Part shown: positions 20,705 to 31,156 of the stretch, one piece after another | Numbering within the stretch: position 1 is the first letter of the stretch | How the letters are laid out: each line of letters opens with the position of its first letter | Made by a program: the position numbers and the translations under genes | The notes under the pieces: generated by a model | The model's database searches: none | What the model was told of the DNA's origin: nothing | The model's input: the letters and a program-made list of their open reading frames with translations, nothing else | NCBI GenBank assembly: GCA_001179505.1 | Contig: CDMY01000285.1 | Location: 92,957-127,155, forward strand | From: Vitrella brassicaformis | Taxonomy: Eukaryota; Sar; Vitrellaceae | Direction: 5' to 3' | DNA: 34,199 bases

Positions 20705-22669
20705 ATGCGGCTTTCTTCTCTGCGAGATGTCGAGCTTGCGAAGAAGCTCGCCTCCGTGTAAATACATCCGGTCCATGATTTGCGACGACGATGGCCGTTC
20801 TGATGAGCCGCAGGAGTTTCAGGAGATCCGTTGGCCATCGTGGTGGCGGTCTCGCCCCGCATCAGACATCGCGGCGCACGTACCGGCACTCTACAGACCA
20901 AGGCAAGGACAGATCTGGCCAGATCTGCGTCTTGGATGGATGGATGGATGAATGGTGGCCATGCTGGTCTCTCTTTTTCTGCGGCAGAAAGAAGCTGGCC
21001 TTCGGCGTGAGGGCCATCGACCAGATCCTCCTGTGAGCGAATGTGGTGTGTCTAAGGCGCTCATCTGGCCGGCTGTTTGGTGTGGTGTGGTGTGTTGCAG
21101 GGGTGGGATCCCGTCTGGATGCATCGCGGAGATCACGGTGAGGTGCAGCTGCGGCCTTTATTCCACTGGCCATCTGCAGTGGGAACCATCAATGTGTTTG
21201 TCTGCGCTGCCATGCCCACAGGGGGAGGCGGGCAGCGGCAAGACGCAGACGGCAATGCACCTCACGGCGCAGGTCCACTCCACATGAGCCAGCCTCATGC
21301 CAGTTCTCTCACTTCTCTCGGTGTGTTGAAATCCCTTTCTTGTGTGCAGGCCTTGGTATCTCAGCTGGACGTGCCTTCGTCGGGTCGGCAGCCCACAGAT
21401 GCGGCCGTGTACTACATCTACACCGAGGGCTCGCTGCCTGCCGAAAGACTTTCGCCCATCGTCGGTCGGTGACATGGATGGATGGCAACCACGGAGGGAG
21501 AGAACACAAGGCTTTGTTTGTTTGTTGTGCTGGTGGGTTGTGTGCGTTTCATGCATATGTCAGAGTCGTCTGTGCGGCGTCACTATGCCAGCCGGGGTGT
21601 TGCGGGTGGTGAGTTGGAGGAGAGGGTGCAGCACTGTGTGGGGAAACTGATGGATCGCATCTATGTGGAACACGTCGAGGACGAGGGGGTGAGATGAGCG
21701 GGGAGCGAGGGAGGGAGGGAGGGAGGGAGGGGATGCCCGGAGAGGGCAGACGGGGCATGAAGGCCTTAGATTAGCACATCTGTCTCTCTCTGATGTGTGG
21801 CACCTTTGCAGCGTTTGTCGTATGTGCTGAGCAGCAAGATACCCCTGCTCATGAGTGTGTTCAAGGTAAGTCCTTCCCATTCGTCTCATCTGCAGATGCC
21901 CTCCCTGCCCGTTTGCTTGTGCGTCAGGTGGTGCTGGTGGTGATCGACTCCATCGCAGCCATCTTCCGAGTCCCACAGCGGGGGCTCAACAGGGAGTCAG
22001 TGAGAGAGAGAAACACCCGCCACGCCCGCCACGCCCGCCACGCCACGCCACGCCAACATTCCCCTGTCTGTCTGTCTGTCTGTGGTTTACGGCATTCAGC
22101 GGTCTGGCGGCTCGGTCTGAGTCTCTGTTCATCTTGGCGTCGCTGCTCAAGCGCATCGCCGCCAACCATTCGGCGTGGGTCGTTGTGACCAACCAGGTGT
22201 CCCTCGCACAGCTGCCCAGGGGATTCAGAGGCGACGCCAACCAATCACACGCTATGGTAGACTCGTAGGCAGGCAGGCAGGCAGCCATCCATCCATCTGT
22301 GTCGTGTATTGTTCTGTGTTGGTTGTGATGTGTGGCGTGGGAAGGTGCGTCCGACGCTGGGCATGGCGTGGTCGACGTGTGTCAACTGCCGGATGATGCT
22401 GTCCAAGGCGCGCTGGAGTGGCGGGCGGGAGGTCGCACCCCGACAGTTCCACCTCGAGTTCGCACCACACGCGCATCCTGAGAGGTACCTGTACACCCAA
22501 CCAGACAGAGACAGACTGAGGCACATAGCAGTGTCTCTCTCTCTCTCTCTCTCTCTCCTCTCTGTGTGTTGACTTCTACTGATCTATCCATCCATCTATC
22601 CATCCACGGGTCATTAGGTGTGGGTTTCGCATTGGAAATGGCGGTATAGAGGGCGTGGAGGAGGCATGA
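20705..22669 (+). CDS. XRCC3: RAD51 paralogue, XRCC3-like recombinase ATPase
   Basis: Twelve exons, 319 aa: 20705-20757, 20866-20928, 20988-21032, 21101-21137, 21222-21272, 21350-21464, 21564-21688, 21812-21865, 21928-21995, 22100-22256, 22345-22484, 22618-22669. Walker A GEAGSGKT is at about residues 67-74 after FGVRAIDQILLGGGIPSG; Walker B VVLVVIDSIAAIF starts near 182; the sensor segment VVVTNQVS follows. The stretches YYIYTEGSLPAERL, RIYVEHVEDEG, LSSKIPLLM and PTLGMAWSTCVNCRMM resemble XRCC3 more than RAD51 or DMC1. XRCC3 works in homologous recombination, stabilising RAD51 filaments and resolving intermediates in the nucleus. The N-terminus (about 55 residues) is short compared with human XRCC3 and its first two exons are inferred only from phase and splice sites; the ATPase core is firm. 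Confidence 0.86.
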
Positions 22670-23057
22670 GACATGAAAGAAAGGGACCTGTGGTCTTGCG
22701 TGTGGTGTGGTGTGGTGTACAGCGGCGTGTTGCTTGCATGTCTGTCTGTCTGTCTACTGACTCATTCTTCAACTCGATCATGCTCATGTGACGAAGATAT
22801 GATTCTCACTGACACAATCTCTCAGTCCATCAAGCAAGCAGTCAATGACAACGAAGCAACTCAAACACTGCCACTCGGCAGGCAGGCAGGCAGGCAGGCA
22901 AACACCCTTCTGGCCCATCCATCCATTCATCCATTCATCCACCCATGATCCATCTAATCTGCAGCAGTCAGTCGGTCGGGATCGATCAGTGTGACAAACA
23001 AACACCAACCAGGTAGGCATCAAGCAGCGCAGGCCACAAACAGACGTAAAAGGCATC
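22670..23057. other. Tail-to-tail spacer, no gene seen
   Basis: Spacer between the stops of the XRCC3-like gene (+) and the CTL gene (-). It holds GGCA repeats near 22878-22900 and CATC/CATT repeats at 22918-22945. No conserved protein is readable. Confidence 0.6.
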
Positions 23058-23825
23058 TCAGTCGACGGTTTTGCCGCCCCCGCAGCAGCCGCCGCCCTCC
23101 TGCGGCCGGCTAATGTGTGCCTTGAGCGGTGGGGGGGTGAACTCGCCGCCCTGGCCCTTGCCGCTCATTTCCTCGTCCGCCACAAAGCACTGAAGCGTCG
23201 TGTCTATCGACATCGCCAACACGTCCTGTCACACACAACACACACGCACACGAGAGAGAGAATGGGTGTGGGAGTGCAGCTGGGTGTGGACCATGATGGT
23301 CGCCCCGATGACGAGTCCCATGAGGCAGTAGACGATGGTCGGGAAGATGGGCGACGAGATCTCGTCGCCCTTCCACGCCTCAGTGATGAAGAAACCGACC
23401 ACACCCGATGCCGCGACGATGCCCAACAGACCCAGGTACCTTCACAAGACCACAACACACAGCACACAAAGAGGGAGACCTTCCCTCCCTCTCTCCCCTT
23501 GGTTGTGTCTCCCTCTCTCCGTGTGTGTGAACAGGTTTTCTCTTTTGAAGCTTCACCTGAGTCCCCTGCCGACGACTGCGAGTACGGCGATTCGGAATGC
23601 GTTGCGGAGGATGAGGCAGAAGGCGGCCCACGCTGATCTGCAGAAGTTCTTGCCGAGGAGGGCCACCTGGATGTAGGCGTTCTTGTTGAGGAACTTGATG
23701 CACCGCTCGAAGCACGCCACCAGGTACGCCATACAGAGCAGGAGCTTGACGTACACCATGTTGGCGATGCTCACGCCGCTCAGCAGCTTACCGATGCCGC
23801 ACGGGCTGCACGCCGCGCACGCCTG

Positions 23826-23857
<32 letters not shown>

Positions 23858-25868
23858 AGAGGCCTCTCTCCCTCCCTCCCTCTCTCTCTCTCTCTCTCTG
23901 TCTCTTTCTGTCTGACCTTTGAAGGGTTTTTCTCGGCGTATTGGGCCTGTCTGGCGAGGTACTGGAGGTAGTACTTGATGAACTGGATGATGGCGAGGAT
24001 GAGCGACCCGAAGGCCACGCTGCCCATGTGGTAGAAGCAGGCGTTCCACGCCGCCCTCTTGACGGCCCCCCGTGGCTTCTTGTTGCCGTTGGCGTCCGGC
24101 GCCGTGAAGTACCAGATGCCCACCGCACCCGCCAGGATCATCTGATTCATGCCGATCAGGAAGGCGTTCGTCCACAGCAGCGAAAAGAACACAAAGGCGA
24201 ACCCCCGCTGGGTGTCGGTATTCCAGCTGTAGCGCTTCCCTGCCCACACAGGGAGAAAGAAAGAGAGAGAGAGAGAGAGAGACAGGGAGAGACACAGGTG
24301 TGGGTGTGTCCAGGAAGGATGCGAGAAGCCGACCTTTGTTAGATTCCTCGAGGTCGACGCTGCTCATGATGAAGAGAGTGATGGTGAGCCAGACGGCGTA
24401 GAGGACGATGGTGAGCAGGAAGAATGTGATCGGCAGCAGCAGCACCGTCGGCACGTTGTAGATGAACATGGCCGCCGTCTTGACGATCCCGATGCCCAGC
24501 CGGATCTGCTTGCACAGGCACAGCGTGATCAGGAATATTATCGCGCCGATAGCCCACACGACGTAGCCCGTCCACAGCAGCATATCCTGGTACGCCTTGC
24601 CGTCCATCTCAGGCGAGTACACGTAGCACGCCGCCCCGCCCGCGGCGAACATGGCGAACACCAGGAGGAGTGCCACCCAGACGATCACGCCAGCGCAGTA
24701 CCGGAGGAAGATCAGGTAGAGCATACCGATGATGAGGGCGATGATGCCGCTGATGGCGAGGATGGGCCAGGTGACGATGATGTCGCCCACGAAGTTGGTC
24801 CACGAGTCGACCAGGCCGGACGGCAGGTAATCGGCGACGTCCTTGGCCTCACCCGCGTCAAACAGCTCAGGAACGCAGTAGCTGTGGGCAGAGAGACACG
24901 AAACAGGAGAGATGGACGCCATTCAACAAGCAGGTAGGCAGGCTCACCGGCCTGCGATGGAGATTGTGGTTGAGGGCACCGGTACGCAGTATTGCTCAGC
25001 ATATGGGCAGAGGGACTCATCGAGTGCGGGGAGCTCGGGCTGACCGGAGACACCCCAAAGAGTGTAGTTGCGAAATGACGTCACCGTCTTGGATTTGCTG
25101 GGGCAGTCAGGCGTCTCCGTCTCCGTCTCGTTGTTTGTCGAATCCTTCTCTATCTGACGAACAACAACGAGACGCAAGACCATGGTAATGAAGTGTCTCC
25201 ATCGGAACCCTCCCTTTCGGTCAGTTACCGGAACGTCTTTGAAGCAGGGGCATTTCTTGACGCAGACGGCTCTGAAGAAGGTGGAGAACTTCGTGACGTC
25301 GATCTCGGGGGTGGAGGCCCACTTTGAGGGCTCATTGTACGGGAAGCCACTGCCGAGCTCTTCGGTGTTGAGGGTGAAGTAGAGGAGGGGGTAATCCGCC
25401 TTGTCATCATCAATGTTCTTGTCCTTGACCCCACAGAAATTGTTCTCGAAGTCCTAACAGACAGACAGACAGACGGACGGACAAAGGGGGCCATCTATGT
25501 GTTGTGCTGGTGTTGCCCGAGCGTTACTTGTCCAGCAATGAGTCTGTTTGGGTTTCCCTTTGAGAAGGCCACGCTGGCGATGGCGATGACGCCGACCACG
25601 TGTGCGATGAACAGGAGACAGCAGAGGATGTCGGTGCAGTGGCGCTTCTTGACGGGGCCGTTGCTGACATCGTTCTTGCCGCCCTTGCGGAACTCCTCGC
25701 CGTCCTCTGCGCTCGTACCGACGCCTGCATGCCACCACACAGACACACATACAGACAAAGGGAAGATCACACATGGGATGATGCATGGCGTGTTTCGACA
25801 AGACCTTGGCGGCCGGGCTTTTCGTCCGTGACGACGACGACGGTTGTTGGCGCCTGGTTGTGTGCCAT
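23058..25868 (-). CDS. Choline-transporter-like protein (CTL/SLC44 family)
   Basis: Nine exons, 714 aa: 25868-25805, 25724-25528, 25453-25229, 25153-24948, 24881-24334, 24239-23917, 23822-23557, 23439-23292, 23225-23058, all in phase. Architecture fits SLC44: a first membrane segment (CTDILCCLLFIAHVVGVIAI) near residue 55, a large Cys-containing outer loop (CVKKCPCF, CPYAEQYCVP), then a cluster of about nine membrane segments. Family-typical parts include YLIFLRYCAGVIVW, NKNAYIQVALLGKNFCRSA and the C-terminal DVLAMSIDTTLQCFVADEE. The protein ends in a Gly/Cys-rich tail (GGGCCGGGK). SLC44 proteins carry choline, and some members ethanolamine, across plasma or organelle membranes for phospholipid synthesis; the substrate here is inferred. 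The first exon is a short 21-residue leader. Confidence 0.93.
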
Positions 25869-26192
25869 CCCGTCTCCCCCTACTTGAGCAACGTGTATCT
25901 GATAAACACACACACAGCAAGGGAGGAGAAACAGACGAACAACCGACGCGTGAGCTGCGCTTTTGAGCGCAGCACGAGAGCGTGGAGGACTCTCTACATG
26001 CAAACCAATTCAGCTCTCTTGACGCTGGCGGAATATCCTCACTTTCGTAATGGTTGCTGAAGGGACGCACACCACAGCCGACACGCAATGCGGTCGGCGT
26101 TTGCGACAACTGCCGCTGGCAGTCCTCTCGAGACTGCGGGCCCCACACCCCGCCCCCGAGACGGCGAGCTCGGAGCTTAGCGCAGATCTCCC
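25869..26192. promoter_or_regulatory. Divergent promoter region, CTL / MCMBP
   Basis: These 324 bp lie between head-to-head ATGs. GCGAGCT is at 26164-26170, followed by GAGCTTAGCGCAG and AGATCT at 26184-26189, close to the right-hand ATG. A self-complementary GCGCTTTTGAGCGC element lies at about 25958-25971. Two more AGATCT copies lie just downstream at 26319 and 26328. Confidence 0.55.
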
Positions 26193-27760
26193 ATGCAAAT
26201 GTCATTCAGCGATGCGGACGTCCTGGCGCGCCCACTAGTGATCATCGACGACCTGTGGAAGCGCTGCCCGAGGGATCAGAACGGCAAACCAACACACGGT
26301 CGGGAAAGGCACATTCGCAGATCTGGTAGATCTGATGACTGTGATGGGTGGATCTGTGGGTGGGTTCGTTCAGGGGGCGAGTGTGGATGGTTCTCTGACC
26401 GGCTGCAGCTGGATCAGCCACAGAATTGGGCAGATGTGCCATTTTTCAGTTCGACGAACGAGGTGGTAACGCACCGTGTTGGCACAAAGAAGGATGGATG
26501 GATGGATGGATGGACGGTATGTGTTGCCGGCCACACACACAGGTAGCCGACGGCACGTTGGTGCGTTTTCGTGGCATGGCTTCCGACATCGACTCGAACA
26601 CCCGCATCTTCGTGACGGCCTACCCATCCGCCGATGGCGACGGCTACAAGGTGGTCAAGTACAGGCACGACGACGCCTCCCGTCACTGGTCAGGGGCCGC
26701 CCATTCGCTGCGGGACTGCTGCGTCACGCACATGCAAGCACACCACCTCATCCCCATCCCTGGCCAAACACAGTGGGCCAAGCGCCGAGACGATGAAGGT
26801 GCGTATGCCATGGCAGGGAGGGATTCATGAATTATCTGTTCCTCCCTCCGTCGCCTTTTGGGTTTGGGGATGGGATGCGATGCCCACAGGTGCCGGTAGT
26901 GGTGACACGAGTGGGTCGTCGTGTGTGGTGCTGGTGGACAGGGAGCCGCAGGAGAGCCACCCCCTCGTTCGGGCCGGCCTGCAGCTGCATGAAACCGTCG
27001 AAGTCATCGGTAGGTATAGGCAGGCAAAGCAAAGAGGGAGAGGGGAAAGGTCGCCGCTTGTCGCCCTCGAACTACGTTTCTCGACCTACGCAGGTGTCTA
27101 CGAGAAGAAAACTGTGGACCTGCCGGACACGTACGTGCGAGAGGAGACCCATGGTGCCAACAAAGACCTTTTGCGTTTGTGTGTGTTGCCTGCCTGCAGG
27201 AGCGGTGGGGAGTGCGTCAAGGCGTCGTGGAACCCATGGTACCAGCCCTTCATGACAGCAGACGTCGACGGCGGCGGCAGCAGCAGCAACCCCGAAGACA
27301 CCTCTGGGGAGGACGGCAGTTATGGCAACAGCAGCAGCAGCAACAAGACCTACCGGCACGTCATCCACGCCATCGCTGTGCGGACGCTGCAGCACTACTC
27401 GCCCATTCTGGCATACACACCGACGGCAGATGTCGAGGTGTGTTGTGTTGTGTTGTGTTGTTGGTGGACGCACAGAGAGAGAGAGGGAGAGAGGGACGAA
27501 CGACCAAAGTTCGGCCTGTGTGTGTGTGGCGTCAGGCCCGTAGCAATGGGTTGGATTTCGCCATGATGCGTCGGAGGATCATCAAACACATAGCAGGGTA
27601 GGGGGGGCTGGGAGGCGAGACATCACCTCTTGCCGTGTTCCCTTCTTTGTGTGTCTCTGTGGCGCTATAGGTGTCTGGGTGGCGACGAGCTGGCCGCCAC
27701 CTACGTGCTGTGGAGCCTCGCCGCAAGGTGCCTGTCTGTGAACACACAGACGGCGTGCCA

Positions 27761-27794
<34 letters not shown>

Positions 27795-29321
27795 TGCAGT
27801 TGGTACAAGAATCGTCGTGGCGAGAGGGTCAACCCCTTCTCGCTGAGCATCCAACACCCCACCATGGCCAACACACACACAAAGTCTCGCCTCATCAACT
27901 CCATAGAGCAACTGGCAAGACACACAGACAGCCACACAGAGAGGGTGAGGGCTCATCCTTGGTGTCGGTCATGCAGGTGTGTCGCGTGGTGAGGTTGCCG
28001 ATGTCCCGTGAGGCTTTGCAGAAGATGCGTGTGGCGTCGGCCAAGCACGACGGGCTGGACACTGACGACATGGTGCCGGGCGTGTTGGCCTTGGCCGATG
28101 GCACGTTGGTGCTGCTCGACGAGACACTCATGACTGAAGGTGTGTGTGTGTGGGGGTGCGGGCGGAGATGGATGGATCGATGGGGTGGATGGGGCGGCTG
28201 GGATGGCTTGTCTTGTCAGGCACGCTGCACCCCCCTGGGCTGTCCAACCTCATGGCCCTCGACAGATGTGTACGTCTGTGTGCAAACACGCAGAGGATAA
28301 TTATTGTGAGAGAGTGTCTGCACCTGTATGACCAGGTGTCTCAGGGCCTGGTAGAGGTGGACTACGGCGTGTATCGGAAGGACTACAGCGTCGACCTCAA
28401 CTTTATTGCCATCGCCACAGGTAGGTATGCTACCGATTGGATTGGTGCACACGTGTCGCGTCTCTGGCTGCCCGCCGGTGGCTGGCTATAGGTTCGTCGC
28501 TGCTCAAGTTTGTGGACGTCGCGCTGCCCATAGAGCCGCTGCCCGTACACACACACACACACACACACAGGAGTCTCAACGAACCATCCCTCCAGCCATC
28601 AACGCCGTTATTGTATGTATGTGTCTCGTGTCAGGGCTATGACATCGGCAGGGACGTCAGCCCGTCAGTAGTAGAGGTTGACGAGTCGATGCTGGACCAG
28701 ATGCGGTAGCCAAGAAACACGGACACAGGCTCATCGTTGTGTAATATGTATGTCTGTGTGTTGACGAAATGAAATGCAGCTTCTACCTCACAGTGGTCAA
28801 GTCCCGCTCCCACGACAAGCCCCTCAACCTCACACAAGACGTAAGCCACCAAAGGAACGAGACCGGCCGACACACGCCGGTTGGTATGCTCATGTCTCCG
28901 ATGTATGGCGGTGTATGTGTCATGTGTCATGTGCAGCAGATGGATCGCATAGCAGCCAAGTTCGCCGAGGAGCGGGGCAGGGACAGATCCATCCCAAGTG
29001 AGCAGAGCACCTGCCAACCAGCCACAGCCACATCATCTTCCTGTGTGGTGTCTGTGCTGTGCTGTGTCCATCCATGCGCAGCCGACACGCTGCACCTGTG
29101 GCTCAAGCTGGCAAGGGCCAACGTGGCCACCTACGGCAGGACAGAGTGCGAGCACCACTCGTGGTAAGGCGTATCTCTATCTGCTGCACTGGGTGGTGGG
29201 TGGATGTCACCATCACCATGATGACGACGACGTTCGGTGCAGGTTTGACGATGTGGTTGCGATGGAGGACGAGAGGCGCAGGCGCGTCAAGGCGAAAAGG
29301 GACACCCCGCAGTGCAACTAA
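26193..29321 (+). CDS. MCMBP: Mini-chromosome maintenance complex-binding protein (MCMBP)
   Basis: Seventeen exons, 620 aa: 26193-26465, 26543-26798, 26890-27009, 27094-27130, 27200-27437, 27536-27597, 27671-27727, 27800-27914, 27977-28139, 28220-28269, 28336-28420, 28492-28544, 28635-28705, 28780-28840, 28937-28997, 29082-29163, 29243-29321. Conserved marks: LVRFRGMASDI, HLIPIPGQTQWAK, IHAIAVRTLQHYSPIL, ELAATYVLWSL, LVLLDETLMTEGTLHPPG, LVEVDYGVYRKDYSVDLNF, LHLWLKLARA. MCMBP binds MCM3-7 and chaperones or unloads the replicative helicase complex in the nucleus. The intron 27915-27976 has a GC donor (CTG/GCAAGA). Within the first exon a 48-nt segment (26326-26373) looks like an in-frame intron; removing it would bring spacing nearer to animal MCMBP. 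The 66-nt intron 28270-28335 is also in frame and stop-free. Confidence 0.9.
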
Positions 29322-29459
29322 CTAGTCAATGACGGACGAATCACGACTTAGTCGACGGACCGGCCGACTGACTGACTGACCATGTGTGTGATGGATGTTT
29401 GGTGTGTGTTGGGACATACGGCGTTCATTCAACGCACACAGACTCACTCACTCACTCAC
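29322..29459. other. Short tail-to-tail spacer MCMBP / SpoU methyltransferase
   Basis: Only 138 bp lie between the two stop codons, including GACT repeats near 29368-29380 and ACTC repeats near 29443-29464. Both 3' untranslated regions must fit here or overlap, so antisense overlap of the transcripts is likely. Confidence 0.5.
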
Positions 29460-30680
29460 TCACTCGGTCCTCTTAGTCCACTGGGCGTGCAGGTGGTGCA
29501 GCAGAATCCCACACGCCACACCCACATTCAGACTGTCCAGCAACACACCCCCACCCCCACCACCACCATCCCCCCTGTGTAATAATGGTGCCCCCCTGAT
29601 CTCCACCAAAGTATCGCAGCACCCCAAGACGCTCCTCCGCACACCACTGCCTTCATTGCCCAGCACCAGCAGCACAGGACGGCTGTCGTCCAACTTTCCC
29701 CAGGACACCTCATCCACACCAACTACGCTAACACCCGGCAAAAGTCCACCATCCACCCTTGTCCTCCCCTCATCACTCCTTCCCCCATCCTTCTCTCCCT
29801 CGCTGTCAGTTTCCCCCTCGCTCACCGCCGCCCCGATGAGCCGAAAGCCCCTGGCCTGGGACTGCTGCAGGAACCGACCGATATTCTCTGTCTGCGTCAG
29901 CTGGATCAGCTCCATCGCACCAGCCGAGGCCTTGGAAGCGGCCGGGGTCGGCCGGGCGGACGAGGACGACTGCAGCACCACTGAGGAAGCGCCGAAGAAG
30001 TAAGCCGACCTGCAGATGGAACCCAGGTTGCCCACGTCCGCCACCTGGTCCAGCACTATGTGCAGGGGCATCGTTTGGGTTTGGGTGGTGCCGCTGTCGT
30101 CATGTGGCTGCGGTGTGAGCCATGGGATGGCGGGGAGGGGGAGGGGGGAGGCGCACAGAGCCACCCCCTGGTGTGCGCGGTCGCCTGTCAGGTCGTTCAG
30201 CACCACCCTGGGGCACCACCTCACCGCCACGTCAGCCTCCTCAGCAGCTCCCAATAGATCGACCAGGCCACCCCCGCTCTCAGCTGACGTGCCACTGTAA
30301 CGGAGGCTGTCCTGCACCAGCAGCTCATAGGCAGTCCGCCGCCGTGCCCGCAGCGCCGCATACACCACGTTCCGCCCATATAGCAGCTCCGTCCCAGCGG
30401 GGAAGGGCGAGTCACCACCACCACCACCACCACCAGGGTGCGAATCCTCCTCTCTCCATCTTGCTGAGCCTCTCGCGTCGTCGTCCTCCTTCCTCCTCTG
30501 CTGAGATCTCCTCCTTTGCACACCAGCTGGCCTTGCATCATGCTGCCGTCGGAAGGCGCGGAGGGGCGGCGATGGGTCAGGGGTGCGGTGCCCCAGCTGA
30601 GAGGGCAGGAAGGCCTCTCGTGACGAAGCCACAACTGTCACGGCTGCCATCGAAGCGCTGAACAGCGCCTTGATCGCCAT
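29460..30680 (-). CDS. SpoU/TrmH rRNA 2'-O-ribose methyltransferase, probably plastid-targeted
   Basis: Single exon, 406 aa, the only intronless gene here. The catalytic knot carries the three SpoU motifs: LDQVADVGNLGSICRSAYFF near residue 210 (N-x-G-x-x-R), LVLGNEGSGVRRSV near 340, and LDSLNVGVACGILL near 381. A substrate-binding region precedes it (ELLYGRNVVYAALRARRR). The closest functional type is RlmB/MRM1, which methylates a guanosine ribose in large-subunit organelle or bacterial rRNA using S-adenosylmethionine. The leader MAIKALFSASMAAVTVVASS is signal-like and is followed by REAFLP and a basic stretch, matching the leader of the haem-oxygenase-like protein, so plastid targeting is inferred. 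Gly runs (about 85-91 and just before motif 3) and a Gly/Asp/Glu-rich insert between motifs 1 and 2 are low complexity. The frame is open upstream to 31025, but that would run into the divergent neighbour. Confidence 0.92.
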   Translation of the reverse strand: MAIKALFSASMAAVTVVASSREAFLPSQLGHRTPDPSPPLRAFRRQHDARPAGVQRRRSQQRRKEDDDARGSARWREEDSHPGGGGGGGDSPFPAGTELLYGRNVVYAALRARRRTAYELLVQDSLRYSGTSAESGGGLVDLLGAAEEADVAVRWCPRVVLNDLTGDRAHQGVALCASPLPLPAIPWLTPQPHDDSGTTQTQTMPLHIVLDQVADVGNLGSICRSAYFFGASSVVLQSSSSARPTPAASKASAGAMELIQLTQTENIGRFLQQSQARGFRLIGAAVSEGETDSEGEKDGGRSDEGRTRVDGGLLPGVSVVGVDEVSWGKLDDSRPVLLVLGNEGSGVRRSVLGCCDTLVEIRGAPLLHRGDGGGGGGGVLLDSLNVGVACGILLHHLHAQWTKRTE

Positions 30681-30923
30681 CAAATGTGCCGTTTTCTTTC
30701 TGCTCGTCACCGAGCACTCAATGCCACACTCATTCAATGAGTCGGTAGCGTCTTTCCTTCGGTAACAAAGCTCGCATTGCTCGATCCTGCGAGAGTCGTG
30801 AGATCTGGAAGCCGAAGGGGTGGAGGCCTCCTCAGGCCCTCTCTGTGTCGTGCGTCGAGCCGTCTGCTGACTAGTTTGGTTCTCGAGCTCTTTCTTGTGG
30901 CGCTTCAATCCGGTGTTGTGAGA
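30681..30923. promoter_or_regulatory. Divergent promoter region, SpoU methyltransferase / striatin
   Basis: These 243 bp separate two head-to-head starts. AGCTCGC is at 30769-30775 and AGATCT at 30801-30806, again within about 150 bp of the right-hand ATG. No TATA box is obvious. Confidence 0.55.
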
Positions 30924-31105
30924 ATGTCTGGAGGCGGGAGGGAGGGTGAGGTGCCGCACATCGACCGACTGCTGCGGGAAATCAACGAGTGGAAGTCGCA
31001 GGTGGAGAGGGAGCGGGCCGACCACATATTCGAAAAAGCTGAGCTAGAGGTAGGTACCCACACGACGGGAATGCATCGACGATGGATGGATGGATGGATG
31101 GCGCG

Positions 31106-31156
<51 letters not shown>

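Noticed and set aside
30681-31025. N-terminal extension of the SpoU methyltransferase to 31025
   Set aside because: It would overlap the first coding exon of striatin on the other strand and lose the signal-like leader beginning at the ATG at 30680.
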